Origin: an uncultured Blautia sp.
Lineage (GTDB): Bacteria; Bacillota; Clostridia; Lachnospirales; Lachnospiraceae
Direction of reading: 5' to 3'
DNA length: 64,000 nt
Assembly (NCBI GenBank): GCA_900542045.1
Contig: UQMI01000005.1
Span: forward strand, 1 to 64,000
This document shows, piece after piece, positions 9,630-18,695 of the stretch; position 1 is the stretch's first letter, and every line of letters starts with the position of its first letter. A model generated the notes under the pieces. The model was given only the letters and a program-made list of their open reading frames with translations, was not told the DNA's origin and made no database searches. The position numbers and the translations under genes were made by a program.

Positions 9630-9680
9630 GGTTCCTCCTTTCCCCTGGTCCGTGCAGGAATCTGTCTGAATTTCTCCTGG

Positions 9681-9694
9681 CAGATCCGGATCTG
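9681..9694. promoter_or_regulatory. Perfect 14-bp palindrome in the regulator leader, candidate operator
   Basis: CAGATCCGGATCTG is its own reverse complement. It lies between the predicted minus-strand promoter (9729-9758) and the regulator start codon, a position suited to autoregulation. Eight T residues follow at 9703-9710 on the plus strand. Confidence 0.4.
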
Positions 9695-9728
9695 TCCGGG
9701 GCTTTTTTTTGAAAATTTGTTACTACAA

Positions 9729-9758
9729 ATTATAGGAATAAAAGATGCAGATTGTCAA
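9729..9758 (-). promoter_or_regulatory. Promoter for the PucR-type regulator
   Basis: On the minus strand, TTGACA (9758-9753) and TATAAT (9734-9729) are separated by 18 bases, both matching consensus. A face-to-face candidate for the plus-strand operon is TTGTCA 9752-9757 with TATTTA 9775-9780 (17 bases), so the two promoters would overlap. The rest of the 378-base gap shows nothing I can name. Confidence 0.7.
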
Positions 9759-10007
9759 CAGTTTATGGATTAAATATTTAAGGCGATTTTATTATAATTT
9801 CTTTCATAACAGATACAGGTGCAGGAGAAGGATCTGCAGAGCGCTTTAAAAATATTGAAAACTCGGATCTCTGGATCGTGATTTCCTGCTGATACAGCAG
9901 AAATCAAGGGGAAACCTGCAGATGATAATGGAATCTGTCCGACAGAAAAAACTGCCGGATCCTGTGTTCTGCAAATTGACGAAAAGAGAATAGGAGGGAA
10001 GGGAGTC

Positions 10008-10997
10008 ATGACGCTGACAAAGAAAGAAAATCTGCTGGAAACCATCCGGGGCGGCCGGCCGGACCGGTTTGTGGATCAGTTCAGCTACATGGAGTTTGCG
10101 GGAAATCCCATCCGCAGCAATGTAGGCTGTTTTATCGAAGAGGGAGAGGAAGGCTGTGACGGCTGGGGCGTGAAATATATTTATCCCAGGGGAACGCCGG
10201 GTACATTTCCGGATTGTGAAGGTGAGAATAAACTGCTGAAAGATGTTACCCAGTGGAAAGAAGTGATCCGGGCACCCAGGCTGCTGTATTCAGCGGAAGA
10301 GTGGGCACCTTATGTGGAGACGGCGAAAACGATCGACCGGAATGAGGTTTTCTGTGCTGCCTGGATCGCGCCGGGGATTTTCGAACGGCTCCACAGTTTC
10401 ATGGGAATGGAAGATACCATGATTAATTTTTATGAAGAGCCGGAAGCCATGCATGAGCTTATTGATTTTCTGGCCCAGTGGGAAGTGGATTACGCTTCGG
10501 AAGTGGTGCGGTATCTCCATCCGGAAGCCGTGTTCCATCATGATGACTGGGGAAGCCAGCGTTCTTCCTTCTTCTCGCCGGAAATGTTTTCGGAGTTTTT
10601 GGAGCCGGCTTATCAGAAAATATATGGTTTCTGGAAGGAAAACGGCGTACAGATCATTGTGCATCATTCCGATTCCTATGCGGCGAATCTGGTGCCGGCC
10701 ATGATCCGTATGGGCATTGATATCTGGCAGGGACCGGTGACGGAAAATGATATTCCGGCGGTGCTGCGGCAGTATGGGCCGCAGATTACCCTGATGGGCG
10801 GGCTGAACAACGGCATCTATGATACAGAGGACTGGTCCCGGGAGAAGATACAAAGCGGGCTGAAACGACTGGTGGAGGACTGCGGCAACCGGTATCTGAT
10901 ACCGGCACTGACCATGGGAGGACCGGAGAGTATTTACGAAGGAGTTTACGATGCGGTATCTCAGGAAGTGAACCGTCTGAGCAGAGAATATTTCTGA
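10008..10997 (+). CDS. Uroporphyrinogen-decarboxylase-family protein (URO-D/MtaA-like)
   Basis: A 329-residue TIM-barrel protein of the broad URO-D superfamily, which includes haem-pathway decarboxylases and corrinoid- or thiol-dependent methyltransferases. It is not HemE: the context is catabolic, the N-terminus (TKKENLLETIRGGRPDR) is that of the methyltransferase-like branch, and the HHDDWGSQ and IVHHSDSYAANLVP motifs supply possible metal ligands. First gene of a four-gene unit (16 bases to the next). The site GGAGGGAAGG precedes the ATG. A role in methyl or carboxyl transfer from a small substrate is inference; no corrinoid protein gene is adjacent. Confidence 0.75.
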   Translation: MTLTKKENLLETIRGGRPDRFVDQFSYMEFAGNPIRSNVGCFIEEGEEGCDGWGVKYIYPRGTPGTFPDCEGENKLLKDVTQWKEVIRAPRLLYSAEEWAPYVETAKTIDRNEVFCAAWIAPGIFERLHSFMGMEDTMINFYEEPEAMHELIDFLAQWEVDYASEVVRYLHPEAVFHHDDWGSQRSSFFSPEMFSEFLEPAYQKIYGFWKENGVQIIVHHSDSYAANLVPAMIRMGIDIWQGPVTENDIPAVLRQYGPQITLMGGLNNGIYDTEDWSREKIQSGLKRLVEDCGNRYLIPALTMGGPESIYEGVYDAVSQEVNRLSREYF

Positions 10998-11013
10998 GAA
11001 AGAAGGTGGAGCA

Positions 11014-12201
11014 ATGGAATATGATTTTGATCAGGTGACAGACCGGAAAGGGACGGACTGTGTGAAATGGGACCGGATGAAACGTATATATCCGGAAAAT
11101 CCGGATGCGCTGCCGTTCTGGGTGGCAGATATGGATTTCGTGTGCCCGCGGCCCATAACCGATGCAGTGCAGAAACGCGCCGGGCATCTGATCTATGGTT
11201 ATACAGAGGAATGTGAGAATGCCGGGGAGCTGGTGGCTGGCTGGATGCGGCGGAGACATGGCTGGAACATCCGGCCGGAGTGGGTGGCTTATCATAACGG
11301 CGTGATTCCGATCCTGACGGCCATGATGCTGGCGCTGACGGAACCGGGAGATCAGGTGGTGATTCAGCCGCCGGTCTATTATCCTTTTGCAGAAACCATT
11401 GCGGGAAACGGGCGGGTGGCTGCCGAGAATCCGCTGTTGTTTGACGGCAGCAGATGGGTCATGGATTATGAAGGGCTGGAGAAACTAGCCGAGAATCCGG
11501 CAGTGAAGATGCTGTTTCTGTGTAATCCCCACAATCCGGTTTCCCGGGCGTATACAGAGGAAGAGCTGCGCAGGCTGGGGAAAATCTGTCTCCGGCACAG
11601 GATATGGATCGTATCCGATGAGATCCATTCGGATCTGGTGTATCCGGGGAACCGGCATGTACCCATTGCCTCTCTGAGCCGGGAACTGGCAGAGATCACT
11701 GTGACAGCCTCTTCTTTTTCCAAGACTTTTAATACGGCAGGGCTGCAGATGGCCATGGCCATTATTCCCAGTGAAAAACTGCGGAATGCTTACCGAAAAG
11801 AGATGGAGCGGACTTCCTTCTATGTGAATCTGTTTGGTTCTGTGGCATTGAAGGCGGCGTATGAAAACCCGGAATGTGAGGGGTATCTTTCTCAGCTTCT
11901 CGTTTATCTGTGGGACAATTATCAATATGTGGACACTTATCTGCGGACGTATATGCCGAAGATCAGATGTCAGAGGCCGGAGGCCACGTATCTGCTCTGG
12001 CTGGACTGCTGCCAGCTGCAGATGAGTCCCCAGGAGCTGGAAAGCTTTTTCCTGAAGCGGGCCGGGATCGCTTTTGACTTCGGGCCGGTGTTTGGCACCG
12101 GAGGAGAGGGATATGTGAGGCTCAACATCGCGTGTCCCAGAAGGCTGCTGCAGCAATGTCTGGAGCGGATGCGGGCAGCCTGTGAGCAGGCAGGATTATA
12201 G
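11014..12201 (+). CDS. MalY/PatB-family PLP-dependent C-S lyase or aminotransferase
   Basis: A 395-residue fold-type I PLP enzyme. The N-terminal FWVADMDF motif and YGYTEECENAGEL region are diagnostic of the MalY/PatB branch, and SFSKTFNTAGLQ holds the PLP lysine near residue 240; CNPHNPVSRAYT and SDEIHSDLVY bind the cofactor. Family members cleave C-S bonds in cystathionine or cysteine conjugates, releasing pyruvate, ammonia and a thiol. It sits between the URO-D gene and the flavoenzyme gene, so it may work on a sulfur-containing or amino intermediate of that pathway. The site AGAAGGTGG precedes ATG 11014. Confidence 0.88.
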   Translation: MEYDFDQVTDRKGTDCVKWDRMKRIYPENPDALPFWVADMDFVCPRPITDAVQKRAGHLIYGYTEECENAGELVAGWMRRRHGWNIRPEWVAYHNGVIPILTAMMLALTEPGDQVVIQPPVYYPFAETIAGNGRVAAENPLLFDGSRWVMDYEGLEKLAENPAVKMLFLCNPHNPVSRAYTEEELRRLGKICLRHRIWIVSDEIHSDLVYPGNRHVPIASLSRELAEITVTASSFSKTFNTAGLQMAMAIIPSEKLRNAYRKEMERTSFYVNLFGSVALKAAYENPECEGYLSQLLVYLWDNYQYVDTYLRTYMPKIRCQRPEATYLLWLDCCQLQMSPQELESFFLKRAGIAFDFGPVFGTGGEGYVRLNIACPRRLLQQCLERMRAACEQAGL

Positions 12202-12321
12202 AGAAAAAGCAGGCGGGACAGGCAAAACTATAGAGAAAAATAGGCAGGGAAGGGAAAGATGCGGCGTTATCGCCCTGTTTCCGGCAGACTGCCCCTGCGC
12301 CAATGTAAAGGAGGGACAACC

Positions 12322-14319
12322 ATGAATCAATTTTTTCCACATTTATTTACACCGCTGAAGGTGAAAAATACGGTATTTCGAAATCGGATCTTTGCAGCGC
12401 CAGACAGCATGAAAGCCTTGTCCGATCACGATTATCTGACGAATAAGGTAATCGATGAACTGCGGTGGAGAGCCGACGGCGGCGCTGCAGCCGTCACTTA
12501 TGGAGACGGGATTGTGCATCCCACCGGTTCTGTGGACTGGAATCCGAAGATCCGGCTCTATGAGCCCCGCTGCGAAGGCGGTTTGTATGATTTTGCCAAT
12601 TCCATCCGGGACGGCAGAGCGGTTTCCTGTATTGAGCTGAATCATGGAGGAATGCATCTGCATGATGACAACCGGATCAACTACGGACCCAGTGACATGG
12701 TGGATACGCAGAACCAGGGAGACGGACAGGGTGTCCGCGTACATAAGATCCATGCCATGCCCAAAGATGTGATCGAAGAGGTGGTGGACGCCTATGGAAA
12801 AGCGGCTCTGAGAGCCAAACGCTGCGGCATCGAAATGGTGCTGGTCCATGCCGGACACGGCTGGCTGCCGGCCCAGTTTTTCTCACCGGTGTTAAATAAG
12901 CGGACCGATGAATTCGGCGGCAGCCTGGAAAACCGGGCCCGTTTTACCACGATGATCCTGGACCGTATCCGCCATTACTGCGGCCCCAATTATCTGATCG
13001 AAGTGCGTGTGAGCTGGAAGGAAGGTCTGACAGAGGGATACCAGCTGGAAGACAGTATTGAATTCTGCAAGCTTCTGGAAGCCCATGGAGCCGATTTGAT
13101 CCATATTACGGCAGGGTCCCTGCATTTTCCGGAGACCACGCCGCTGTCCCACCCGGGTTGGCTGGATCTGAAGGAAGGAGTCAATGTGGAAGCGGCTGCA
13201 CAGATCAGGAAGCATCTGCACATCCCTGTGGGAGCAGTGGGAAATATCAGCGATCCCTATTATATGGAACAGATCATTGCCGAGGGAAAGGTGGATTATG
13301 TGCTGGTGGGCCGGGCTCTGATCGCAGATCCGTATCTGCCCCGGAAAGCCATGCTGGGAAAAGTAGACGAGATCCGTCCCTGTATTGGCTGTCTGGCCTG
13401 TCATACCGGCGGATACAATCACACCTCGATTCACTGCTCTGTCAATCCGGTGATCGGACGGGATGATTATTTTACCCACCAGCCCATGCCTGCGAAACCC
13501 AGGCGGGTGCTGATCGCGGGAGCGGGACCAGCGGGAATGGAAGCGGCCATCACTGCCGCAGACAGAGGCCATGAAGTGATCCTGTGCGAGAAGCAGGACC
13601 GGGTCGGCGGTCTGATCCCCATTATTGACCGGGAGCCCTTCAAATACCGGATCCGGAATTATATTGCCTATCTGGAGCGGACCCTTCGGAAATCCAAAGT
13701 GGATCTGCGGCTGAATACAGAAGTGACGCCGGAACTGGTAAAGGCCCTGAAGCCGGATGTGCTCATTGCCGCAGTGGGCGGCCATCCTATTTCTTTGCCC
13801 ATTGAGGGCTTTGAAAAGTCAATTCCCATTCTGGAGTATTACGAGAAAGAGCCGGAAATCGGAGAAAAAGTCATTGTGCTGGGCGGCGGATTTGCCGGCG
13901 TGGAATGTGCCATCGGTCTGGCCATGCAGGGAAAGAAGCCGGTGATCGTGGAGATGAGCGATGCTCTGGCAAAGGGAGCAGATGTGCCTGGTTTTGGCAC
14001 CGGCATTATCCAGCTGGAGGCCCTGGAAGCCAAGATCAAGCAGTATGCCATTGAAGTGCACCTGCAGACCCGCTGCGTACAGGTGACGGATCAGGGTGTG
14101 ATCTGTGAAACGAAAGAGGGAGAAACTGTGGAAATGACAGCGGATGCGGTTATCGCCGCAGTGGGCATGCAGTCCAACAGTGAGACCGTGGAGCAGCTGC
14201 GGGAAGTGGCTGATGATTTCTACTGGATCGGCGACTGCTACCGCCCGGGACTGATCCGCAACGCAGTCCGGGATGGCTTTGATACGGCCCTTGGAATTGG
14301 AAAAATACAGCTGATGTAA
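12322..14319 (+). CDS. BaiCD/2,4-dienoyl-CoA-reductase-like Fe-S flavoenzyme
   Basis: A 665-residue NADH:flavin oxidoreductase. Residues 1-345 form the Old Yellow Enzyme-type barrel (LVHAGHGWLPAQFFSP; GRALIADPY). Four cysteines in CIGCLAC plus a further cysteine 11 residues on (about 354-372) bind a 4Fe-4S cluster. Two dinucleotide-binding motifs follow (VLIAGAGPAGMEAA; VIVLGGGFAGVECA). Known relatives reduce activated C=C bonds in dienoyl-CoA, bile-acid intermediates or nitroaromatics. I place the start at ATG 12322 with AAAGGAGG at 12307-12314; an upstream extension to 12259 is open but lacks a site. The substrate here is unknown, and bile acid is not implied. Confidence 0.88.
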   Translation: MNQFFPHLFTPLKVKNTVFRNRIFAAPDSMKALSDHDYLTNKVIDELRWRADGGAAAVTYGDGIVHPTGSVDWNPKIRLYEPRCEGGLYDFANSIRDGRAVSCIELNHGGMHLHDDNRINYGPSDMVDTQNQGDGQGVRVHKIHAMPKDVIEEVVDAYGKAALRAKRCGIEMVLVHAGHGWLPAQFFSPVLNKRTDEFGGSLENRARFTTMILDRIRHYCGPNYLIEVRVSWKEGLTEGYQLEDSIEFCKLLEAHGADLIHITAGSLHFPETTPLSHPGWLDLKEGVNVEAAAQIRKHLHIPVGAVGNISDPYYMEQIIAEGKVDYVLVGRALIADPYLPRKAMLGKVDEIRPCIGCLACHTGGYNHTSIHCSVNPVIGRDDYFTHQPMPAKPRRVLIAGAGPAGMEAAITAADRGHEVILCEKQDRVGGLIPIIDREPFKYRIRNYIAYLERTLRKSKVDLRLNTEVTPELVKALKPDVLIAAVGGHPISLPIEGFEKSIPILEYYEKEPEIGEKVIVLGGGFAGVECAIGLAMQGKKPVIVEMSDALAKGADVPGFGTGIIQLEALEAKIKQYAIEVHLQTRCVQVTDQGVICETKEGETVEMTADAVIAAVGMQSNSETVEQLREVADDFYWIGDCYRPGLIRNAVRDGFDTALGIGKIQLM

Positions 14320-14339
14320 ATGGAGAGAGGGGGATAATT

Positions 14340-15449
14340 ATGAGTACAAAAACAAGAAACTTTTCTGTGAAGACGCTGCTGATCCTGGCAGGTTCCTATG
14401 TTTCCTTCGGAATTGGGGCCGGTTTTGCCACAGGCGCAGAGCTGCTGCAGTTCTGGAGTCCCTTTGGCATGTCTGGGATCATTGGCATGATCCTGTCCGC
14501 AGTGCTGATCCTGTTGTGTATCGCCACCGTATCCAGTGACTGCCGGAAGTATCATCTGACCAGCATGGAGAGCATGTTCAAGCATTATTGCGGCAAATAT
14601 ATCGGGACATTGATCCGCTGGTTTAATACACTTTCCTTTTTCCTGATGGTGGGAAGTATGATTTCCGGCGGTGCTACTTCCATTGAAGAAACTTTCGGTC
14701 TGGATGTGCGGATCGGAACCGTGATCATGCTGATTGCTGTAACGGTGACGGCCCTGCTGGGAATGAAGAAGCTGACAGATGTGCTGGGAAACATTGCGCC
14801 TGTCATCCTGATCGCCGTGATTCTGGTATGTATCTTCAGTTATTTCAATGGTACCCAGAATCTGGCAGATGGAGCGGTGATCCTGCAGCAGAAGAGCGGG
14901 GATCTGAAAATGTCCAATGTGCTGATATTCAGCGCAATCCTGAACTTTACCTATGTGGTGCTGGATATGAGTTCTTACAGTGCCAACGTGTCCGGCAGAG
15001 CTGACCATAACAAAGAACTGGTATGGGGAAACCTTCTGGGACAGTTTGCGGTTCTGGTATGCCAGGTGTTTATCTTTATCGCGTTTATCCTGAACGCTGA
15101 CATTGTGGGCGGAACTGATATTCCCCTGCTGATGCTGGCAGGACGTCTGGGAAATGGATTCTCTGTTTTCTACGGGATCATGGTGATCCTGGCGACCTAC
15201 ACCACCGCCACCGGCATGGCCTGGGTAGCGGCTTCCAATATCCAGCCCGAAGAGAGCAAATGGTATAAACTGGTCGTGATCCTGGTATGTGTGGGCGCGT
15301 TTATCTTTTCAAATTTCGGAACCTTCGGCGTTCTGATGAATTATGTGATGAAGCTGGTATCCTATGTGGGGATTGCCTTTGCCGTCTGCGTGATCGTCAG
15401 CAAGATCTACAGGAAAGTTAAAGGCGATGGGATCCAGGCAGCAGAGTAA
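14340..15449 (+). CDS. YkvI-type membrane transporter of the APC superfamily
   Basis: A 369-residue protein with about ten transmembrane helices. It opens with GSYVSFGIGAGFATGAELLQFW, a broken-helix glycine motif seen in YkvI-like and other APC-fold transporters. YkvI relatives have no firmly assigned substrate. As the last gene of the operon (20 bases after the flavoenzyme) it most likely imports the substrate of the pathway or exports its product. AGAGAGGGGG precedes ATG 14340. A strong stem-loop follows. Confidence 0.8.
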   Translation: MSTKTRNFSVKTLLILAGSYVSFGIGAGFATGAELLQFWSPFGMSGIIGMILSAVLILLCIATVSSDCRKYHLTSMESMFKHYCGKYIGTLIRWFNTLSFFLMVGSMISGGATSIEETFGLDVRIGTVIMLIAVTVTALLGMKKLTDVLGNIAPVILIAVILVCIFSYFNGTQNLADGAVILQQKSGDLKMSNVLIFSAILNFTYVVLDMSSYSANVSGRADHNKELVWGNLLGQFAVLVCQVFIFIAFILNADIVGGTDIPLLMLAGRLGNGFSVFYGIMVILATYTTATGMAWVAASNIQPEESKWYKLVVILVCVGAFIFSNFGTFGVLMNYVMKLVSYVGIAFAVCVIVSKIYRKVKGDGIQAAE

Positions 15450-15510
15450 GCAGTCTGAGCCAGTGAAAATCCGTCATCGGTGAACTGACAAAACATAGAA
15501 AAGAAAGAAA

Positions 15511-15566
15511 AACCTCTGTCCGGAGCAGGAAAAAAATTTTTTCCTGCCTGAACAGAGGTTTTTTCT
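15511..15566 (+). terminator. Terminator of the PucR-controlled operon
   Basis: A long stem-loop: AACCTCTGT at 15511-15519 pairs with ACAGAGGTT at 15552-15560, with an inner GCAGGAAAAAA/TTTTTTCCTGC stem, followed by TTTTCTT. The A-rich left flank means it could also act on the minus strand. Confidence 0.85.
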
Positions 15567-15584
15567 TCCATTACGAGAAACCAG

Positions 15585-15613
15585 TTGCAAATTGAACTGA
15601 AATGGGATAGAAT
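15585..15613 (+). promoter_or_regulatory. Promoter of the envelope locus
   Basis: TTGCAA at 15585-15590 and TAGAAT at 15608-15613 are separated by 17 bases, 39 bases before the first gene. Confidence 0.6.
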
Positions 15614-15651
15614 ATGAACTGATAGAGCACGAAGAAAGTCAGAAGATAAAG

Positions 15652-16398
15652 TTGGTGAATACAGTGGTAACGGATATCCATTGTCATGTGATCCCCGGCG
15701 TGGACGACGGGGCCGGTAATCTGAAGGAAAGTATGCGAATGATGGAACAGGCGGCAGCAGAGGGGATTCGCGCAGTAGTGGCGACTCCCCATTTTAATGA
15801 GCAGATGGACCGGACGGCACGGGAACAGTACATAAGAGGGTGGGACCAGCTGCATACGCTCATGCAGAAGAAAAAAATATCCATAACCCTTTATCCGGGC
15901 AACGAGATTTTCTACAGCGAGAACGCGCTGCGAAGCCTGGCGCGGGGGGAGGCCATGGGGATGAATGATACCCGTTATGTACTGGTGGAGTTTGCGCCGT
16001 ATACGGATTACAGGTATATGCGCATGGCCATACAGCAGATGCAGTATGAAGGATATTGGCCCATACTGGCCCATATGGAACGTTATCGGTGCCTGGAGCG
16101 GGAAGAAAGAGTGCAGGATATGCTGTCACTTGGGACCTGTTTGCAGGTGAATACTGGTTCGGTGACCGGTGAAATGGGATGGAAAGTGAGCCGCCGGCTG
16201 CTTCGTTATATCCGGAAGGGCTGGATTCATTTCCTGGGTACGGATGCCCACGGAAGTGAGGAAAGAACGCCGCGGATGGCGGATTGTCTTCGCTATATTG
16301 AGAAGAAAGCGGGAACGGAATGCCGTGTGCTGATCAGTGAAAGCAATCCGGAAAAAATGCTTAGAGGAGAAGATATTCGTGGAGATTATACAGATTAA
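15652..16398 (+). CDS. CpsB/YwqE-type tyrosine-protein phosphatase (PHP fold)
   Basis: A 248-residue manganese-dependent phosphatase of the polymerase-and-histidinol-phosphatase fold. The metal-binding motif DIHCHVIPGVDDG lies at residues 8-20, with VATPHFN, GNEIFY, LAHMERY and LGTDAHGSE completing the ligand set. Such enzymes dephosphorylate the tyrosine-rich tail of the partner BY-kinase encoded next. Start codon is uncertain: TTG 15652, GTG 15655 or GTG 15664 are possible and the ribosome binding site (AGAAGA) is weak. It overlaps the kinase gene by 20 bases, so the two are translationally linked. Confidence 0.88.
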   Translation: MVNTVVTDIHCHVIPGVDDGAGNLKESMRMMEQAAAEGIRAVVATPHFNEQMDRTAREQYIRGWDQLHTLMQKKKISITLYPGNEIFYSENALRSLARGEAMGMNDTRYVLVEFAPYTDYRYMRMAIQQMQYEGYWPILAHMERYRCLEREERVQDMLSLGTCLQVNTGSVTGEMGWKVSRRLLRYIRKGWIHFLGTDAHGSEERTPRMADCLRYIEKKAGTECRVLISESNPEKMLRGEDIRGDYTD

Positions 16399-17077
16399 GA
16401 ATGATATTGAACTGAGTTTGCGTGAAAAAGAAGTATACCGGGCACTGCGGACAAATCTGGAATTTACGGGTGTGGAGAATAAAGTCATTGCCGTGACCAG
16501 CTGTACACCGGATGACGGTAAGACAGTGGTTTCCTATAATCTGGCTGTGGCCCTGGCAGAGAGTGAGAAAACGACTCTTCTGGTGGACGCAGACCTGCGT
16601 CGTTCCGTATTGATGCAGAGGCTGAATGTTAACCGGCTTTCGAAGGGATTGAGCCATTTTCTGGCCGGTCATGCCACGGGAGAAGATGTGATCTACTGTT
16701 CCAGTCAGAAGAATTTATATCTGATCCCGCCGGGGATTTTTCCCAGCAATCCCACAGAGCTTCTTGGGAATCACCGGTTTGTGAAGCTGATGGATTACGT
16801 GAGGAAATCCTTTGATTATGTAATCGTAGATACGCCGCCGCTGGGAAATGTCATCGATGCAGCGGTGATCGCAAAGCAGTGCGACGGATCGATCCTGGTG
16901 GTTTCTTCCAACAAATCTTCCAGAAAGGAAGTGCAGCAGGTGGCGAATCAGCTGAAATCAGCCAACAGCAATCTGCTGGGGGTTGTGCTGAATAAGGTAA
17001 ATTATAAAGAAAAAGGATACTATTCCAAAAAATATGGTTATCACAGCTATTACGGCGGCTATGGGAAAACCTATTGA
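16379..17077 (+). CDS. CpsD/CapB-type bacterial tyrosine kinase
   Basis: A 232-residue cytosolic BY-kinase domain. The Walker A loop is TPDDGKTVVSYNLA (about residues 43-56), Walker A' is LLVDADLRRS, and Walker B lies in DYVIVDTPPLG. The C-terminal tail YYSKKYGYHSYYGGYGKTY is the tyrosine cluster that is autophosphorylated. The kinase normally needs a membrane adaptor, supplied here by the next gene. I choose GTG 16379 because AGGAGA at 16365-16370 is 8 bases upstream; a longer frame opens at 16337. The locus regulates production or length of a surface polymer. Confidence 0.9.
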   Translation: MEIIQIKNDIELSLREKEVYRALRTNLEFTGVENKVIAVTSCTPDDGKTVVSYNLAVALAESEKTTLLVDADLRRSVLMQRLNVNRLSKGLSHFLAGHATGEDVIYCSSQKNLYLIPPGIFPSNPTELLGNHRFVKLMDYVRKSFDYVIVDTPPLGNVIDAAVIAKQCDGSILVVSSNKSSRKEVQQVANQLKSANSNLLGVVLNKVNYKEKGYYSKKYGYHSYYGGYGKTY

Positions 17078-17122
17078 GAATGGAAGGGCAAATAGAGAAA
17101 AACGGATGCAAAGGGGTAGGAA

Positions 17123-17890
17123 ATGAACAGCAACAAAAGAGAATATGAAGAAGAAATGGAGATCGATCTGCTGGAACTTTTTCATGTTTTATTAAGAAAA
17201 TGGTGGCTGATCGCTGTCTGTGCAGTGGCAGGAGCCGGAATCGCGCTGGGGATTACTGTGGGACTGATCACTCCCATGTACGAATCCAATGCCATGCTTT
17301 ATATTCTGAATAAGACCACAACAGTGACTTCACTGGCTGATATTCAGATGGGAAGTGAACTGACCCAGGATTTTACAGTGATTGCTACCAGCAAACCCGT
17401 GATTGATGCGGCGGCGGAGCGTATTCAGGAAGAAGAAGGCATTGCTTTTACCAGACAGCAGATTTTGGATATGGTAACGGTGTCGAACAAATCGGATACC
17501 CGTATTCTGGTGATCACTGCTACGGATGCAAATGCGGAATATGCCTGTATGGTTGCAAATGCAGTGGCAGAGGAGACAGCAGACCGTATGGCGGAGATCA
17601 TGAAGTCAGATCCTCCGACTACGGTGGAATCGGCGGAAGTATCTGCGGTTCCGGCAAGTCCGAACGTGGTGAGAAATACAGCCATGGGATTCCTGATCGG
17701 AATCGTGGCGGTCTGTGGTATCCTTGTGATCCGTCATCTGATGAATGACAATATCTGTACCGAAGAAGATGTGGAGAGATATCTGGATCTTCCGGTGCTG
17801 GCATCCATTCCCTATATCAAAGAGAGAGAACGCAGAAGCGGCGATAAGAGCAGGCAGCTGAACAGGACGGTTGGGGAAAAGAATGAATAA
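17123..17890 (+). CDS. Wzz/CpsC-type chain-length determinant and kinase adaptor
   Basis: A 255-residue membrane protein with two transmembrane helices (WWLIAVCAVAGAGIALGITV near residue 30; TAMGFLIGIVAVCGILVI near 190) enclosing an extracellular Wzz domain. The short cytoplasmic tail (DLPVLASIPYIKER) is where such adaptors activate the BY-kinase. It follows the kinase by 45 bases with AAAGGGGTAGG before the ATG. It overlaps the sortase start by 8 bases. No glycosyltransferase or flippase gene accompanies it in this window. Confidence 0.88.
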   Translation: MNSNKREYEEEMEIDLLELFHVLLRKWWLIAVCAVAGAGIALGITVGLITPMYESNAMLYILNKTTTVTSLADIQMGSELTQDFTVIATSKPVIDAAAERIQEEEGIAFTRQQILDMVTVSNKSDTRILVITATDANAEYACMVANAVAEETADRMAEIMKSDPPTTVESAEVSAVPASPNVVRNTAMGFLIGIVAVCGILVIRHLMNDNICTEEDVERYLDLPVLASIPYIKERERRSGDKSRQLNRTVGEKNE

Positions 17891-18695
17891 AAAGAGAAAA
17901 ATTGCTTTTTTTGCCTGTCTGCTTGTTTTTCTGGCGGCAGTGGCTTATCTGGCCGGGTATTATTACCGGCAGCAGCAGAAAGAAGCCGTGTATGAGCAGA
18001 TGGCGGAAGAATCCCGGGAACCGGATGCGGACAACGGGATTCCGGACGCGGAAAATGATTTGGCAGATACAGAAACTGAAGAACCGGAAGAAGAGACGCC
18101 GGAACCGGAAAAAGAAGAAATACAGATTCCTGTGGATTTTTCCAGTCTGCAGCAGGAGAATCCGGACATTTATGCATGGATTACCATTCCGGACACGGTA
18201 GTGGATTATCCGGTGGTCCAGAGATACGATGCGTCTTATTATCTGGATCATACGGTGGACGGTCAGGAAGGGCTTCCGGGAGCAATTTATACAGAATCGC
18301 TGAACAGCAGGGATTTTTCAGATCCCAATACAGTGATTTATGGGCATAATATGCGGGATGGCTCCATGTTCGGCGGATTGAAGCAGTATATGGATGCTTC
18401 CTATATGGAGGAGCATCCGGAAATTGTGATTTATACGCCGGAACACCAGTTTACCTATCGGGTATTTGCGGCGGTAACTTATGATAATCGCCATATTCTT
18501 AAGAATTTTGATTTTGAGGATGAGGAGTCTTTTCAGAACTTTCTGGATTCACTGAAGCAGGTGAGAAATATGAGAAGTTATGTGGATGAATCAATTGATG
18601 TCACGGCCGGGGACAGGATCCTGACGTTGTCTACCTGTACCGGTAATGATGAGGAGCGGTTCCTGGTGGAGGCGGTTTTGACAGATGAAAAATAG
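17883..18695 (+). CDS. Class B sortase
   Basis: A 270-residue membrane-anchored transpeptidase: N-terminal anchor helix (IAFFACLLVFLAAVAYLAG), a Glu/Pro-rich linker to about residue 80, then the sortase barrel. The catalytic His is in VIYGHNM, the Cys in LTLSTCTGN and the Arg in EERFLVEA. The long insertion with FDFEDEESFQNFLD is typical of class B. The likely substrate is the SPKTG protein encoded two genes downstream. ATG 17883 is chosen; it has GGGGAAA just upstream. The reading frame also opens at TTG 17871. Confidence 0.9.
   Translation: MNKKRKIAFFACLLVFLAAVAYLAGYYYRQQQKEAVYEQMAEESREPDADNGIPDAENDLADTETEEPEEETPEPEKEEIQIPVDFSSLQQENPDIYAWITIPDTVVDYPVVQRYDASYYLDHTVDGQEGLPGAIYTESLNSRDFSDPNTVIYGHNMRDGSMFGGLKQYMDASYMEEHPEIVIYTPEHQFTYRVFAAVTYDNRHILKNFDFEDEESFQNFLDSLKQVRNMRSYVDESIDVTAGDRILTLSTCTGNDEERFLVEAVLTDEK

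Noticed and set aside
8457-9773. 438-codon open frame on the plus strand
   Set aside because: It is antisense to the PucR-type regulator, with no domains and no suitable ribosome binding site.
10008-10997. Haem-pathway uroporphyrinogen decarboxylase HemE
   Set aside because: No haem genes are near and the motifs fit the methyltransferase-like branch of the superfamily better.
12322-14319. Bile-acid 7-alpha-dehydroxylation (bai) operon
   Set aside because: The flavoenzyme resembles BaiCD in layout only; none of the other bai genes (CoA ligase, 7-dehydratase, dehydrogenases) is present.
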